Shown: one piece after another, positions 35,786 to 45,437 of the stretch
Layout: every line of letters starts with the position of its first letter
Numbering within the stretch: position 1 is the first letter of the stretch
Assembly (NCBI GenBank): GCA_965197825.1
Contig: CBDANW010000003.1
Span: forward strand, 2,914,001 to 2,978,000
DNA length: 64,000 nucleotides
DNA from: CBDANW01 sp965197825
GTDB lineage: Bacteria > Acidobacteriota > Vicinamibacteria > Marinacidobacterales > DATDRI01
Direction of reading: 5' to 3'
The notes under the pieces: generated by a model
Database searches by the model: none
What the model was told of the DNA's origin: nothing
Seen by the model: only the letters and a program-made list of their open reading frames with translations
Program-made: the position numbers and the translations under genes

Positions 35786-37382
35786 TCGCCTCCTCGAAAA
35801 CCCATGGTTTGGTCAGACTGAGCAGTTATCAGTGTAGAGGAGCCGCATGTGACTCGTCAACTGTGACTTACGGCTTCAGGGGGGCCCGAAGCTGTTTCCG
35901 TTGGGGCGACCCTATGTTAAGATAATTGCTGGGAAACGCCTTCACCGTCGAATCACCGTCTAATCGGGGAGCTTCTTGTTGCAGGGAAACCTTGACCAGG
36001 AAACCCTCGCGGGGGTTATCCGCAACCTGTACATCGACCGCAACAGCGGGATCTTGCATCTCGAGCAGGACGGGGTCACCAAGCGAATCTATTTTAAGAA
36101 GGGGTCCATGATCTTCGCCAATTCGGACGTCAACGACGACCGGATCGGCGAGTTCTTGATTCGGAGTGGCTCCATTGATCGCCCCTCCTTCGAGATGGCC
36201 TCCAAGGTCGCGAAAGAGACCAAGAAGCGCTTCGGTAAGACCATCGTCGAGATGGGATACATGAGCGCCGAGGACATGCAGTCCCGGGTGACCGAGCAGA
36301 ATGGAAGCTGGAGCGCCACGAAGACCCCGTCGACGCGGACATCGTGCTGAACCTCTCCACCGCCGACATCATCCTGGAAGGCACCCGACGGATGGATGAC
36401 ATCGATGCCATGCGTCGAGACGTGGGCAACTCCCACGGAAAGTTGCGGCACTCGGAGAATCCCCTCCTGCTCTACCAGAAGATCAGCTTGACTCCCTCCG
36501 AAGGGTTCGTGCTGTCGCGCGTGGACGGCGTGTCCACGGTCGCCGATATCGCGGCTATCTCTCCGTTGGGCGAGGAAGAGACTATCCGCTGCATCTACGG
36601 CCTAGTCTCGGCGGGAGTGCTCGAGATTCAGGTCGCCGAGCCCGTCGCGCCGGTGACGGAAAGTGAAGAGAAGGTCGATATTCCGATGCCCGAGGCAGAG
36701 ACCCTGGACCGCGGCGCGGCTGCTCAGCCGAAACCGGCCGGGCCCACCCCTGAAGAGGAGGCGATCCGCAACGATATCTTGGCCCGGCACGCCTCTTTGT
36801 CGACCGACACGAACTACGACCTGCTAGGCATCAGCATGAACGCGAACACCGCCGAGCTCAAGAAGGCCTACTACGCCATGGCCAAGAGTACCATCCCGAT
36901 CGACATCATTCCCCGTTCCTTCACGACGTGCATGGGCAGCTGGAAGAGCTTTTCCTGAAAGTCCAGCAGGCGTACCAGAAACTCTCCGATCCACTGGCCC
37001 GCCGCCGCTACGACAGCTCGCTTCGCACGGAAGCGCCGCGCGGCGAGGTACCCGGGCTCGGGCCAACGCCGGGTCCACCGCCGGGAGCGCCCGGCATCCA
37101 AGTTCCGGCGGATGGAGAAGAGCCGCGTCCTATGGACAAGATGGCCGAGGCCCAGTATCGAAAGGGCAAAGCGCACTTCTTGGAAACGCGTTTCTTCGAC
37201 GCCATCCAGTGTTTGCGAGAAGCCGTTCGCCTCGCTCCCGACAAGGGGCACTATCACAAGCTCCTAGCCCAAGCCCTGGTGAAGAATCCTCACTGGAGGA
37301 AAGAAGCGGAAGAGCATTTCCAGCAGGCGCTCAAGCCGGATCAATTCGATCCTGAGTGTTTCGTCGGTTGGGGGGAGATATA

Positions 37383-38750
37383 AGGATGTGTCCCGAGGTC
37401 CGTGGAAAAAGAACGGCGCCCTCCACTCCGTCATCAGAGTATCATATCAGGCGGCAACCTCCGCGCGTTCGAGAACCTCGCTCAGACGTTGGTAGCCGTC
37501 GATGCGTCGTAGTTGAATCTGGCCAGAGGCGATAAGCCCAAACAGCAAAGCGACCGCGGACTCCTCGCTGGAGAACGACGCTTGGGTTTTCGTCCGGCGT
37601 CGAAACTCGCGGTTGAGATTCTCCAGAGCATTGGTCGTTCGAATCGATTTCCACATGGCACGAGGGAATTCGTAGAAGGTCAGCAGCTGATTACCGGCCT
37701 CCTCTAGGCTTCGGACGACGGCCGGCGCGAGAGGCGTCCACTTGGCGACGAGCTCGTCATAGGCTTTGCGAGCATCGATCCCGTTCTTGGCGTAGACGAT
37801 CCGGTTGTAGTCACGCCGGAGCTCACGGCGTGCGTGCGCCGGGCAATGTTCGAGCAAGTCGGCGCGCTTGTGCTCGGTACATCGCTGCAACCGGCACCCC
37901 GGCCACTTCTCCAGCGCTTTCGTCAGCCCCTTGTGGCCGTCGCTGATCACTAGCTTGGGAGCCCGGAGTCCTCGAGCCTGGAGTCCCTCCAGCACGGAGC
38001 CCCAATGCGTCGAGGTTTCGCTCACCGCCAGACGCAATGACAACAGACGTTTGTGCCCGTCTGGCGCGACCCCGAGCGCGACCAGTACGGGTACGCTGAT
38101 CACACGTTTCGCCATCCGCACTTTCAGGTGGAAGCCGTCCAGGTAAACGATCGCGTAGACCTCCTCGCTGAGAGCACGGTTCTGCCATTCCTCGAAGCGC
38201 TCCTTCAGCCGGCTAACCACGCGAGACACCGCGCTCTTCGATAGGTGCTCCTCACCGAGCAGTGGTTTCAGCGCTTTGCGGATCCGGCGGCTATTCGCGC
38301 CCGACAAGTACGTCCCCAAGATCGCCTCGTCGACCTCACGAGTCCGGCGCGCGTACCGGGGCAACAGCTCGCTCCTGAACTCTGTCGTCTCTCCCGTTTC
38401 CTCGTCTCGCACGCGGGCTCGTGGCACCCGGAACTCGCGAGTTCCCACCGACGTCGTCACGCGACGGGTTTCGGCTCCGTTGCGATATCCACGGCGGTCT
38501 TCCGCACGCTCGTAGCTACCACACCCCAGCGCTTGGTTGACTTCTTCCTCGAGCACGACCTCGATCGCCTCCAGTACCCGCTTACGCAGCCGAAGTTGGA
38601 CGAACTCCCGGTACTCGCTTACAGACTCCTTCGATATGGTGGTAGGCTTCTTCATGGTGTAATCCTCCTCCTCGCCTTTCCAGGCGTGGTTTCGTTTTGC
38701 TTAACCGGAGGTTACGCCATTCTTATTTCCACGGGAAGCGGGACGGATCC
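37383..38750 (-). mobile_element. IS256-family insertion sequence, complete
   Basis: The element is flanked by 8-base direct repeats gagatata (37375-37382 and 38751-38758). Inverted repeats of about 26 bases read ggatgtgtcccg...ccgtggaaa on the left and ggatccgtcccg...ccgtggaaa from the right end. It sits in the TPR part of the DUF4388-DnaJ-TPR gene. The intact target duplication points to a single, fairly recent insertion. Confidence 0.88.
37447..38655 (-). CDS. IS256-family (Mutator-type) transposase
   Basis: The intact 402-residue protein has the DDE core: YAIVYLDGFHLKVRM (Asp), PKLVISDGHKGLTKAL (Asp) and RTTNALENLNREFRRRTK (Glu), with the CTEHKRADLLEHCP segment between. It is different from the broken transposase at 16942, with little identity visible outside the motifs, so the window has hosted two IS256-superfamily lineages. 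Confidence 0.93.
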   Translation of the reverse strand: MKKPTTISKESVSEYREFVQLRLRKRVLEAIEVVLEEEVNQALGCGSYERAEDRRGYRNGAETRRVTTSVGTREFRVPRARVRDEETGETTEFRSELLPRYARRTREVDEAILGTYLSGANSRRIRKALKPLLGEEHLSKSAVSRVVSRLKERFEEWQNRALSEEVYAIVYLDGFHLKVRMAKRVISVPVLVALGVAPDGHKRLLSLRLAVSETSTHWGSVLEGLQARGLRAPKLVISDGHKGLTKALEKWPGCRLQRCTEHKRADLLEHCPAHARRELRRDYNRIVYAKNGIDARKAYDELVAKWTPLAPAVVRSLEEAGNQLLTFYEFPRAMWKSIRTTNALENLNREFRRRTKTQASFSSEESAVALLFGLIASGQIQLRRIDGYQRLSEVLERAEVAA

Positions 38751-38980
38751 GAGATATATGAACACGCCGGGCATGTCGAGTCGCGCCCAGAAGATGTTCG
38801 CTCAGGCGCTCAACTACGATCCCGCCAACGAGATCGCCCTGGAAAAGCTCGAAGGGAGCAAACCCAAAGGGGCGATGGAAGGCATCAAGGATATGCTGCG
38901 CCGAAGGAAAGACAAAGACAAGGAAAAAGAGCCCGAACAGTAGCTCTTGAATTGGCTAGTCGTGCCGCGCGTAAGCGACG

Positions 38981-39241
38981 ATGAGTGATCGAACGGCACC
39001 CTGTCACGAACGAGGAACCGCGAGCTGGAGCCCACCATGGCTCGCCGGCTTTGGTGTGCTTTCCGTCCTTCTCTTCTGGGTTCCGTTCTTGGCCCCTGTG
39101 ATCCAGATAGTGACGCTCGTTCAGTGCATCCGCGCCGCGCGCTGGGGCGTAGCGGAGGCCCGGAGCCTCGCCGTTGGGGTCGGAGGAGCGCTGGCAGGCT
39201 TCGCCCTGTTTCTGGCCCGCAGCCATCTGGGGCTTGCCTGA
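38981..39241 (+). CDS. Small two-helix membrane protein
   Basis: The 86-residue protein has two hydrophobic segments (about 19-44 and 62-80) separated by CIRAARWGVAEARS. Function unknown; a prokaryotic DUF4190-type small membrane protein is one possibility. It follows the DUF4388-DnaJ-TPR pseudogene by 37 bases on the same strand. Confidence 0.45.
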   Translation: MSDRTAPCHERGTASWSPPWLAGFGVLSVLLFWVPFLAPVIQIVTLVQCIRAARWGVAEARSLAVGVGGALAGFALFLARSHLGLA

Positions 39242-39258
39242 ATCCTAGCTCCTTTTGC

Positions 39259-41093
39259 TCAGAGTGCCGCCACTTCCCGTCGGAGAGATTTAAGGTTTTC
39301 ACGGAAGAGGCGGTTTTCGGGGGCAAGCTCCAGTGCCTTCTCTAGATGCTCCAGCGCCCGCAAGTGCTCGCCGTTTAAGAAATACACGTTCGAGAGATAC
39401 TGGTGGGGTAGGAAATGATCAGGCGCCAACCGGGCGGCCTTCTGAAGCAACCGTAGGGCTTTCTTGTATTCTTTTCCTTCGACAAGCTGTCTAGCCTCGT
39501 CGCAGAGCCGTTCCGCCTGAATCCGCTTGGAAGAGCTCTCCCTGCTGGGAATGTTGAGGGTCCCAGAGCCGAGAGTAAGAACTTGCATCAGAGCTTTGTC
39601 GTGGTCGGGATTCAAGACAAGGGCACGGATGTAATACCGCCGCGCCTCATCCAACCGCATGTCGCGCTCCAGCTCACTGGCTAAGGAAAAGTATGCCGCC
39701 GCGCCCATTTCGTAGTCCGCGGTCCGGTGGCGAGCAGGGTGCGGCTTGAGATAAGTGGCCGCCAGGATCACGAGTACCAGCCCGGCAAGGGCCCTCACAA
39801 AGCGTCTCCCGGCCACAGCGCGCCACCACTGCTGCGCGGCCAACCCGGCGAACACAATGAGCGGGATGACGACCGGTTGCCTTAATCGGGACAGGACGAA
39901 GAAGGCGACGGTCGCCACCAGGTAGCAGAGGACGAAGAGATGCAGCAGGCTGAATGGCCGCCAGTTCCGAAAGCTAAGAGCAAGCCCGAGAATAGCGGCG
40001 GGCAAGATCCAGTTGAACCCAAGAAAAGCGAGAGAGAGCAGGGTTCAGTTTCTTGGCCATACTGTAACTCAGGTTGTTCGGTATCTCTTCCGAAACGAAG
40101 AAGTACTTGACCTTCCTCAACTGTAGTCGAAGGTATTCGTTGGGGTGTTGGCGGATGTCTTTCAGTGCCTCCTGGAAGAGATCGACAGACTCGGGCGGCC
40201 CCGAGGCCTTCACGACACGATAAGAAGGCGTGGTGCTGGGAGTGTAACCAGGAGCATCGTGGACATTCCCTATGTAAAAGTTGTAAGGGCCGTTGGAGGA
40301 AAGGAACGCCAACCGACCGCTGCGGATGGAGTTCACGGCAATAACTGGTATCAGCGGGAGAACGAGACCGATCAGCATCAGAACCGCCGCACCGCGAGCA
40401 CTCGCGAATTGACTCTGCACGCCTCCGGGCTCTTTTCGCGATGACCGCTCGACGTAGAGCCACAGCACCGCCGGAAAGGCGAAAAGCAAGAAGTTGGCCC
40501 GCAGCAGGACTCCCGCCGCGAGCGCCACGCCGGCGCCAAAGCAGAGGACGTAGAACGGGCGACCCGGTGTCGGCCTGGCGTCCGCCGAAAGCTGAAGCAA
40601 ATAGAGGCACAGCGCGGTGACGAAGCCCGCGATGGCGGCCCGTAAGAAAGTCGCTTCATAGAAAACGAAGGGGCCGTAGAAGGCCGCAGCCAGACCGCAA
40701 AGAAAGGCAGGCCTGGGGTACAAGTATCGACGGCCAATGAGGTAAACGAGAACGGTGGTCAGCGATCCCAGGAGCATCTGAATGCCCCGTACCCAGTCAT
40801 AGCGGAAACCCAGTAACTTGTAGAAGAGCAGCTAGTAAGTAGGGGTAGAGCGGGGCCTGGGGGAATACACCTTTGTTTTTTTCAGCCCAATAGGCAAACT
40901 CATGCCCCGTCGTGGAAAAGTCCGGAGTCTCGCGGCGGAGAATCGATTTTGCCCAATAGTCGGAGACCACTTGGTCGTCGAGACGGTTCCGGATGAGCTC
41001 GAACTTGGGATAAGCCTCCATTTGAATGAGGAAGGCAAGACGGACCGAGACCGCGATGCCGAAGAGGATCAGCGCCGGTAGGATTTTTCGCAT
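39259..41093 (-). pseudogene. Membrane glycosyltransferase (GT39/PMT-like) with C-terminal TPRs, frameshifted
   Basis: Three frames join. The first (41093-40797) starts MRKILPALILFGIAVSVRLAF and has LDDQVVSDYWAKSIL and APLYPYLLAALL, the first loop and helices of a GT-C fold. The second (to about 40035) has many membrane helices (TVLVYLIGRRYLYPR, VLWLYVERSSRK) and the outer loop NGPYNFYIGNVHDAPGY. The third adds the last helices (LSRLRQPVVIPLIVFAGL) and TPRs (ALRLLQKAARLAPDHFLPH, ALEHLEKALELAPENRLF). Shifts lie near 40800 and 40030. Intact, it would use a lipid-linked sugar outside the membrane. Confidence 0.65.
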
Positions 41094-41253
41094 CCGGTCC
41101 TCCCTCAGAGAGGTTCTTTGGTACCCAAGTCGCGGCTCATTCTATCTTGTGTCGATGAAGTCGACGCCTTGGAAGGGGAGGTTGATCGCTAGTAACAAGG
41201 TGACCGCGGTGCCGCCGCTCACCTCGACCACCACATCCTGGGGTAACGAGAAA

Positions 41254-41635
41254 ACCTGTTCGAGCCATCCATAAGCCGAATTCTGTTCCCTCCTCCGGTT
41301 GCCCTCGGGAGGGCGATGATCATTTATCTAGCAACGACGATTGCTCGCCGCGATCAAGCGACCTACCCGGAAGCCTCGGACGGGCCGCCCTCGAGCGCTT
41401 CCCTATTTGGTCTTGCTCCGTGCGGGGTTTACCCTGCCTCGGATGTCACCACCCGAGCGGTGCGCTCTTACCGCACCTTTTCACCCTTACCTCCTCCATT
41501 AAGAAGAGGCGGTATGTTTTCTGTGGCACTTTCCTTCCCGTCACCGGGACTGGGGGTTACCCAGCGCACTGCCCTGGGGAGTTCGGACTTTCCTCCGACG
41601 CGAGGCCGGCGATCATCTGGTCGACTCGAACAGGC
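41254..41635 (-). ncRNA. rnpB: RNase P RNA, bacterial class A
   Basis: Read on the minus strand, the ends cctgttcgag/ctcgaacagg pair as P1. Just inside are the conserved gaggaaagtccgaactcc-type CR-I block (41578-41597), the agggtgaaaaggtgcggtaagagcgc region (about 41465-41495), the ggtaaaccccgca block of P15 (about 41415-41435) and the 3' agaattcggcttat (41271-41286). The length of about 380 and the overall order fit class A. It makes the catalytic subunit for tRNA 5' maturation. Confidence 0.93.
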
Positions 41636-41641
41636 AAGACT

Positions 41642-41647
41642 ATTATA
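41642..41647 (-). promoter_or_regulatory. -10 element of rnpB
   Basis: TATAAT on the minus strand lies 7 bases upstream of the predicted RNA start near 41634-41635. No strong -35 box is visible at the usual distance. Confidence 0.5.
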
Positions 41648-41703
41648 CGGCAGCCCGCACAACCGAGCATCGATCGTCCCGTTATGCTATTTTCGCTGGA
41701 GTC

Positions 41704-42156
41704 ATGTCGGAACGTACTCGTCGCCAGGAGATCATCCTGAGCCTCTTATCGAAAAAGACGGTCCGCACGCAAGAGGCGCTCTTGAACGAGCTCCGGCGGC
41801 GAGGCTTGGCGCTCACCCAATCCACGCTGTCGCGAGAGCTCAAAGCCCTCGGCATATCGAAGGGGCCGGACGGTCGCGGTGGTTACCGCTACGTGGCGGG
41901 CGCCCCGGGCACGGGTGAAGGGCCGCTTCTCCCCGCGGTGGCCGCTTTCGTGGAGAGCGTGGCGCGGAGCCGAAACCTCCTCGTCGTAAAGACTCCTCCC
42001 GGAAACGCCCAAGGAGTAGCACGGGGGATCGATCAGGCGGACTGGTCCGAGGTCATGGGCACCATCGCCGGCGACGATACGATCCTCATCATCTGCCACA
42101 GCGAGAGCCAGGGCGGGCGCGTGGAACGCCGTTTGAAGCTACTTGCCCGGCGCTAG
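41704..42156 (+). CDS. argR: Arginine repressor
   Basis: The 150-residue protein has the ArgR winged helix (RRQEIILSLLSKKTVRTQEALLNELR, then LTQSTLSRELKALGISKG, about 1-70) and the C-terminal oligomerisation/arginine-binding domain (LLVVKTPPGNAQGVARGID, MGTIAGDDTILIICHS). With arginine bound it forms hexamers that bind ARG boxes, and matching boxes lie in front of the next gene and in front of argG. It is first in the cluster and is separately promoted from the operon that follows. Confidence 0.93.
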   Translation: MSERTRRQEIILSLLSKKTVRTQEALLNELRRRGLALTQSTLSRELKALGISKGPDGRGGYRYVAGAPGTGEGPLLPAVAAFVESVARSRNLLVVKTPPGNAQGVARGIDQADWSEVMGTIAGDDTILIICHSESQGGRVERRLKLLARR

Positions 42157-42197
42157 TGCCGCCGCTCTCCAACTGACTAGATCCCACTTGACGTCAC

Positions 42198-42255
42198 TTG
42201 ACTGGCACCGCCTCTTTGTGGATAATTATGCGGGTATGTTGCATAAAAATCCAAA
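42198..42255 (+). promoter_or_regulatory. Arginine-operon promoter with ARG box
   Basis: TTGACT (42198-42203), 17 bases, then GATAAT (42221-42226) make a good sigma70 promoter. An ArgR box, gttgcataaaaatccaaa (42238-42255), lies just after the expected start of transcription and matches the TGCAT-N4-ATGCA pattern at all but one core position. Binding there would block initiation or early elongation. Confidence 0.6.
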
Positions 42256-43288
42256 AAGGGCCGGCATCCCCTGGGACTACGTGGCCTCGGCAGGCGGACG
42301 CCTGCCCCTCAACGGCCAGACGGCGGGACTCGGGCCGGGCCCGGTGCGGCCCGGAGAGGGCTTGCTCGTTCGGACCGTGAACACCAACCCCGGCTACGAT
42401 CGCCTGGAGCTGGCGAGCGGAGAGATGGTAGTGCTCCGTCCCGGAGATCGATTGGTAGGGGTCGCGGGCACTCGCCAGGCACTGCGCGGCTTCTACGGCT
42501 CCGCGCCGGCGAGCGTGAAGCAGGGCGATCGGCTCTCGATCCTCAGCCTCGGGGGGTTACTCGGAGCCTTCGAAGGTGGGCTCCTCGATCTCGGTGTGCC
42601 GACGACCGTTGAGGTGATCGATCGTCTAGGCCAAGACGGTCGACCTCACAATCTCACCGAAGGCGCCATCGCTCCGCGAGCAACGCTCGACACCAACTGC
42701 CCCATCCTCGTCGTGGTGGGAACTTCCATGGGCGCCGGCAAGACCCGGGCGGCTTCGGAGCTCGTCGCCGGTGCCGCGCAAGCCGGGATTCGCGTCGCGG
42801 CGGTGAAGCTCACCGGCGTAGCGTGCTTGAAAGACACCCTCGACATGCGATCGCGGGGTGCGTTCGAAGCCGTTTCCTTCCTCGATGCGGGTCTGGCCTC
42901 GACCGTGCACGAACCCGATCTCATTTCCTACGTGAATGGACTTTTTCATCACCTCAAAGAAACCAATCCCGAGCTGATCGTGGCGGAGCTCGGTGACGGC
43001 ATCATCGGCCCCTACGGGGTCGATCGCCTACTTCAGGATCCCGTTTTCCGTGGCGCGATCCGCGCCCTCGTGCTCACCGCCTCGGATCACGTTGGGGCCT
43101 GGGGAGGCCTGGAGCTTCTCCGTCGCTGGGGACTTCCCGTTGATATCGTCACCGGTCCGGTCACCGACAGCCCGGGCGCCTGTCGGACCGTGGAAGAGCA
43201 ATTGGGTGTGCCCGCGGTCAACGCTTGCTCGGATGGACAACGTCTCTTCCCCATCATCCGCCCACGGCTCTTTTCCGGGAAATTATGA
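42236..43288 (+). CDS. DUF1611-like P-loop protein in the arginine operon
   Basis: The protein is about 350 residues. The N-terminal part (YDRLELASGEMVVLRPGDRLVG, LRGFYGSAPASVKQGD) is beta-rich. The C-terminal part is a P-loop domain like dethiobiotin synthetase, with VVVGTSMGAGKTRAASELV, VAAVKLTGVACL, FLDAGLASTVH and VAELGDGIIGPYG. The pattern resembles DUF1611 proteins, which include the D-glutamate N-acetyltransferase DgcN. Its stop overlaps the argC start as ATGA, so it is translated with the arginine enzymes. The ATG at 42236 lies only about 4 bases after the predicted transcript start and partly in the ARG box, so translation may be leaderless or begin downstream (an ATG at 42425 is one option). 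The biochemical role is not known. Confidence 0.6.
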   Translation: MLHKNPKRAGIPWDYVASAGGRLPLNGQTAGLGPGPVRPGEGLLVRTVNTNPGYDRLELASGEMVVLRPGDRLVGVAGTRQALRGFYGSAPASVKQGDRLSILSLGGLLGAFEGGLLDLGVPTTVEVIDRLGQDGRPHNLTEGAIAPRATLDTNCPILVVVGTSMGAGKTRAASELVAGAAQAGIRVAAVKLTGVACLKDTLDMRSRGAFEAVSFLDAGLASTVHEPDLISYVNGLFHHLKETNPELIVAELGDGIIGPYGVDRLLQDPVFRGAIRALVLTASDHVGAWGGLELLRRWGLPVDIVTGPVTDSPGACRTVEEQLGVPAVNACSDGQRLFPIIRPRLFSGKL

Positions 43289-44295
43289 TCCGCGTTGCGT
43301 TGGAGGGCGCCTCCGGTTACGTGGGAGGCGAGCTGCTGAGCCTTCTCTTCCATCACCCAGAAGTCGAGATCGTGGCCGCTACGGCGGGACAAGCGGGCGG
43401 AGAAATGCTCGCCACCATCCGGCCGCGTTTCGGCGCGAGCACCATGCGGCTCCAAACGAGTCTGGAGCCGGACCAGATGGAGAAGCTCGATCTCCTCTTC
43501 CTTGCTTTGCCCCACGGTGAGTCCTCGAAGCGGATCGGTGCCATCCCGCGAGCGCTCCCGGTCATCGATCTCGCCGCGGATTTCCGCATTGCCGATCGGA
43601 CACGAGCCGAAGCCACCTACGGACCGCACCCGGCCTGGGATTTCCAATCGGAGTTCGTTTACGGTTTGCCGGAGCTGAACCGCCCCCGCCTTCGTGAGGC
43701 GCGGCGGATCGCCGTGCCCGGGTGCTTCGCGACCGCAGCTTCCCTTGCGCTCCTTCCCGCCCTGGAAGCAGGCGCGATGCAAAGTCCACCGTGGATCTCC
43801 GCCGTGACCGGCTCTTCGGGATCGGGGCATCGACCGGCATCGAAAACCCATCACCCCGAGCGCGCACTGAACTTCTTCGGTTATCAACCGAACGGGCACC
43901 GCCACCAGCCGGAGATCGAGTCCGCCTTGCAGGATCTAAACTCCTCGAAGTTCCCTCTCCATCTTCAAGTTCATTCCGCGCCCCTGGTGCGCGGCATCTA
44001 TGCCAGTGCTTTTTTTCCGGCGGTTCCGTCCACCGATCTCTTGGAGCTCTACCGCCAGCGTTTCGAGGACGAGCCATTCGTGGAAGTTCGAGAAGAGCCC
44101 CCTCAGCTCGCCGATGTCGTTGGAACGCCGCGGGCCGCGGTTTCCGTTTCCACCCGTTCGGAGAACGCCACCGTTTTCGTCGCCATCGACAACTTGCTCA
44201 AGGGCGCGGCCTCGCAAGCGCTCCAATGCATGAATCTGCGGTTCGGTCTGGCTGAAGATGCCGGTCTTCGGTGGCCGACGGGAGTGCTTCCATGA
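43285..44295 (+). CDS. argC: N-acetyl-gamma-glutamyl-phosphate reductase
   Basis: The protein of about 336 residues reduces N-acetylglutamyl phosphate to the semialdehyde with NADPH. The nucleotide site is ALEGASGYVGGELLSLL, the catalytic cysteine is in IAVPGCFATAASLAL, and HSAPLVRGIYASAF and the ending NLLKGAASQALQCMNL are typical. ATG at 43285 overlaps the stop of the preceding gene, and its own TGA overlaps the argD ATG, so translation is coupled throughout. Confidence 0.95.
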   Translation: MIRVALEGASGYVGGELLSLLFHHPEVEIVAATAGQAGGEMLATIRPRFGASTMRLQTSLEPDQMEKLDLLFLALPHGESSKRIGAIPRALPVIDLAADFRIADRTRAEATYGPHPAWDFQSEFVYGLPELNRPRLREARRIAVPGCFATAASLALLPALEAGAMQSPPWISAVTGSSGSGHRPASKTHHPERALNFFGYQPNGHRHQPEIESALQDLNSSKFPLHLQVHSAPLVRGIYASAFFPAVPSTDLLELYRQRFEDEPFVEVREEPPQLADVVGTPRAAVSVSTRSENATVFVAIDNLLKGAASQALQCMNLRFGLAEDAGLRWPTGVLP

Positions 44296-45437
44296 CCATG
44301 AACACCGTCGCGCTCGAAGCCCGTTACCAGCTCCCAGCCTACAACCGGCTGCCTCTCTCGCTGCAACGAGGGGAAGGCGTTTATGTCTTCGACGAGGACG
44401 GCCAACGATTCTTGGATCTCTATGGTGGCCACGCCGTGTCCTCCACCGGGCACAGTCACCCTAGGGTGGTAGAAGCCATCGCTGGACAAGCGAAGCAGCT
44501 CCTTTTCTACAGCAACGTGGTCACGAGCCCGGTTCGCGCGCAGGCCGCCGGCCGGCTCATCGAGACCGCCGGGGCACCCTTTCATCAAGTCTTTTTCGTG
44601 AACTCCGGCGCGGAGTCCAACGAAACGGCCCTGCGAATCGCGAGACAGCTCACCAGCCGGAAAAAAGTCGTGGCGATCGACGGAGCCTTTCATGGGCGGA
44701 CATTGGGAGCCGCCTCGGTCACGACGCCCAGGAAGAAGGGTCCGCCACCACGGGACGTCTCCTTCATCCCGGCCAACGAGATCGGCGCAGCGGAAACCGC
44801 GATCGACGGAGCGACCGCGGCGGTCATCGTCGAGCCCGTGCAGAGCATGGCGGGTGTGCGCGAGTTGTCGGGTGATTTCCTTCGCAAGCTGCGCGAGGTC
44901 ACGACGAAACGGGGCGCCTTTCTCGTCTTCGACGAGGTACAGACCGGAGCCGGCCGCACCGGGCGCTATCTCTACTCGGGACTGCACGACGTGCACGCCG
45001 ACCTGGTGACCTTGGCCAAGGGCATCGCGAGCGGTGTTCCCATGGGCGCGCTCCTTACGAACGAAAAGATCGCTTCACAGATCCGACCGGGCGATCTCGG
45101 TTCGACCTTCGGCGGCGGCCCGCTTGCCTGTGCGGCTCTGAACGCGACCCTCGATGTTTTGGAGCGGGAGAACATCTTGGCACGGGTTAGCGAGACGTCC
45201 GCATGGCTTCGCCGCGAGCTTTCCGGCTTGGATGGCGTCGAGGAAGTACGGGGACGAGGCCTCCTGCTGGGCTTGAAGCTCGGGCAAAAAGCGGGTGACG
45301 TCCAAAAGCGGCTTCTGGAGCATCACATTATTGTCGGCACGTCTGCTGAGCCGAATGTGCTGCGGCTCTTGCCTCCACTCATCCTGACCAAGGAAGACGC
45401 GGCTCCGTTCCTTAAAGCCCTACCGAGGTGTCTCTAA
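44292..45437 (+). CDS. argD: Acetylornithine aminotransferase
   Basis: This class III PLP aminotransferase of about 381 residues makes acetylornithine from the semialdehyde and glutamate. Motifs: FVNSGAESNETALRIAR, AFHGRTLGAASVT, FLVFDEVQTGAGRTG (PLP Asp), and the PLP lysine in VTLAKGIASGVPMGAL. The ATG at 44292 overlaps the argC TGA. The stop TAA shares its last base with the argB ATG (TAATG). Confidence 0.93.
   Translation: MTMNTVALEARYQLPAYNRLPLSLQRGEGVYVFDEDGQRFLDLYGGHAVSSTGHSHPRVVEAIAGQAKQLLFYSNVVTSPVRAQAAGRLIETAGAPFHQVFFVNSGAESNETALRIARQLTSRKKVVAIDGAFHGRTLGAASVTTPRKKGPPPRDVSFIPANEIGAAETAIDGATAAVIVEPVQSMAGVRELSGDFLRKLREVTTKRGAFLVFDEVQTGAGRTGRYLYSGLHDVHADLVTLAKGIASGVPMGALLTNEKIASQIRPGDLGSTFGGGPLACAALNATLDVLERENILARVSETSAWLRRELSGLDGVEEVRGRGLLLGLKLGQKAGDVQKRLLEHHIIVGTSAEPNVLRLLPPLILTKEDAAPFLKALPRCL

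Larger units (their letters stand above)
35976..38943 (+). pseudogene. DUF4388-DnaJ-TPR protein (copy 2), split by IS256
   Basis: It is a paralogue of the gene at 7683-9184. The DUF4388 domain begins at a TTG (LQGNLDQETLAGVIRNLYID). About 15 codons are missing near 36300 compared with copy 1, with a frame change. The winged-helix-like region is FVLSRVDGVSTVADIAAISP. One base is missing near 36893, right before the J-domain HPD (YHPDRHHS in the next frame). TPRs follow (AIQCLREAVRLAPDKGHYHK) up to the IS at 37383. Past the IS, with one more shift, the frame ends in AQKMFAQALNYDPANEIAL and a Lys/Glu-rich tail. Confidence 0.72.
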
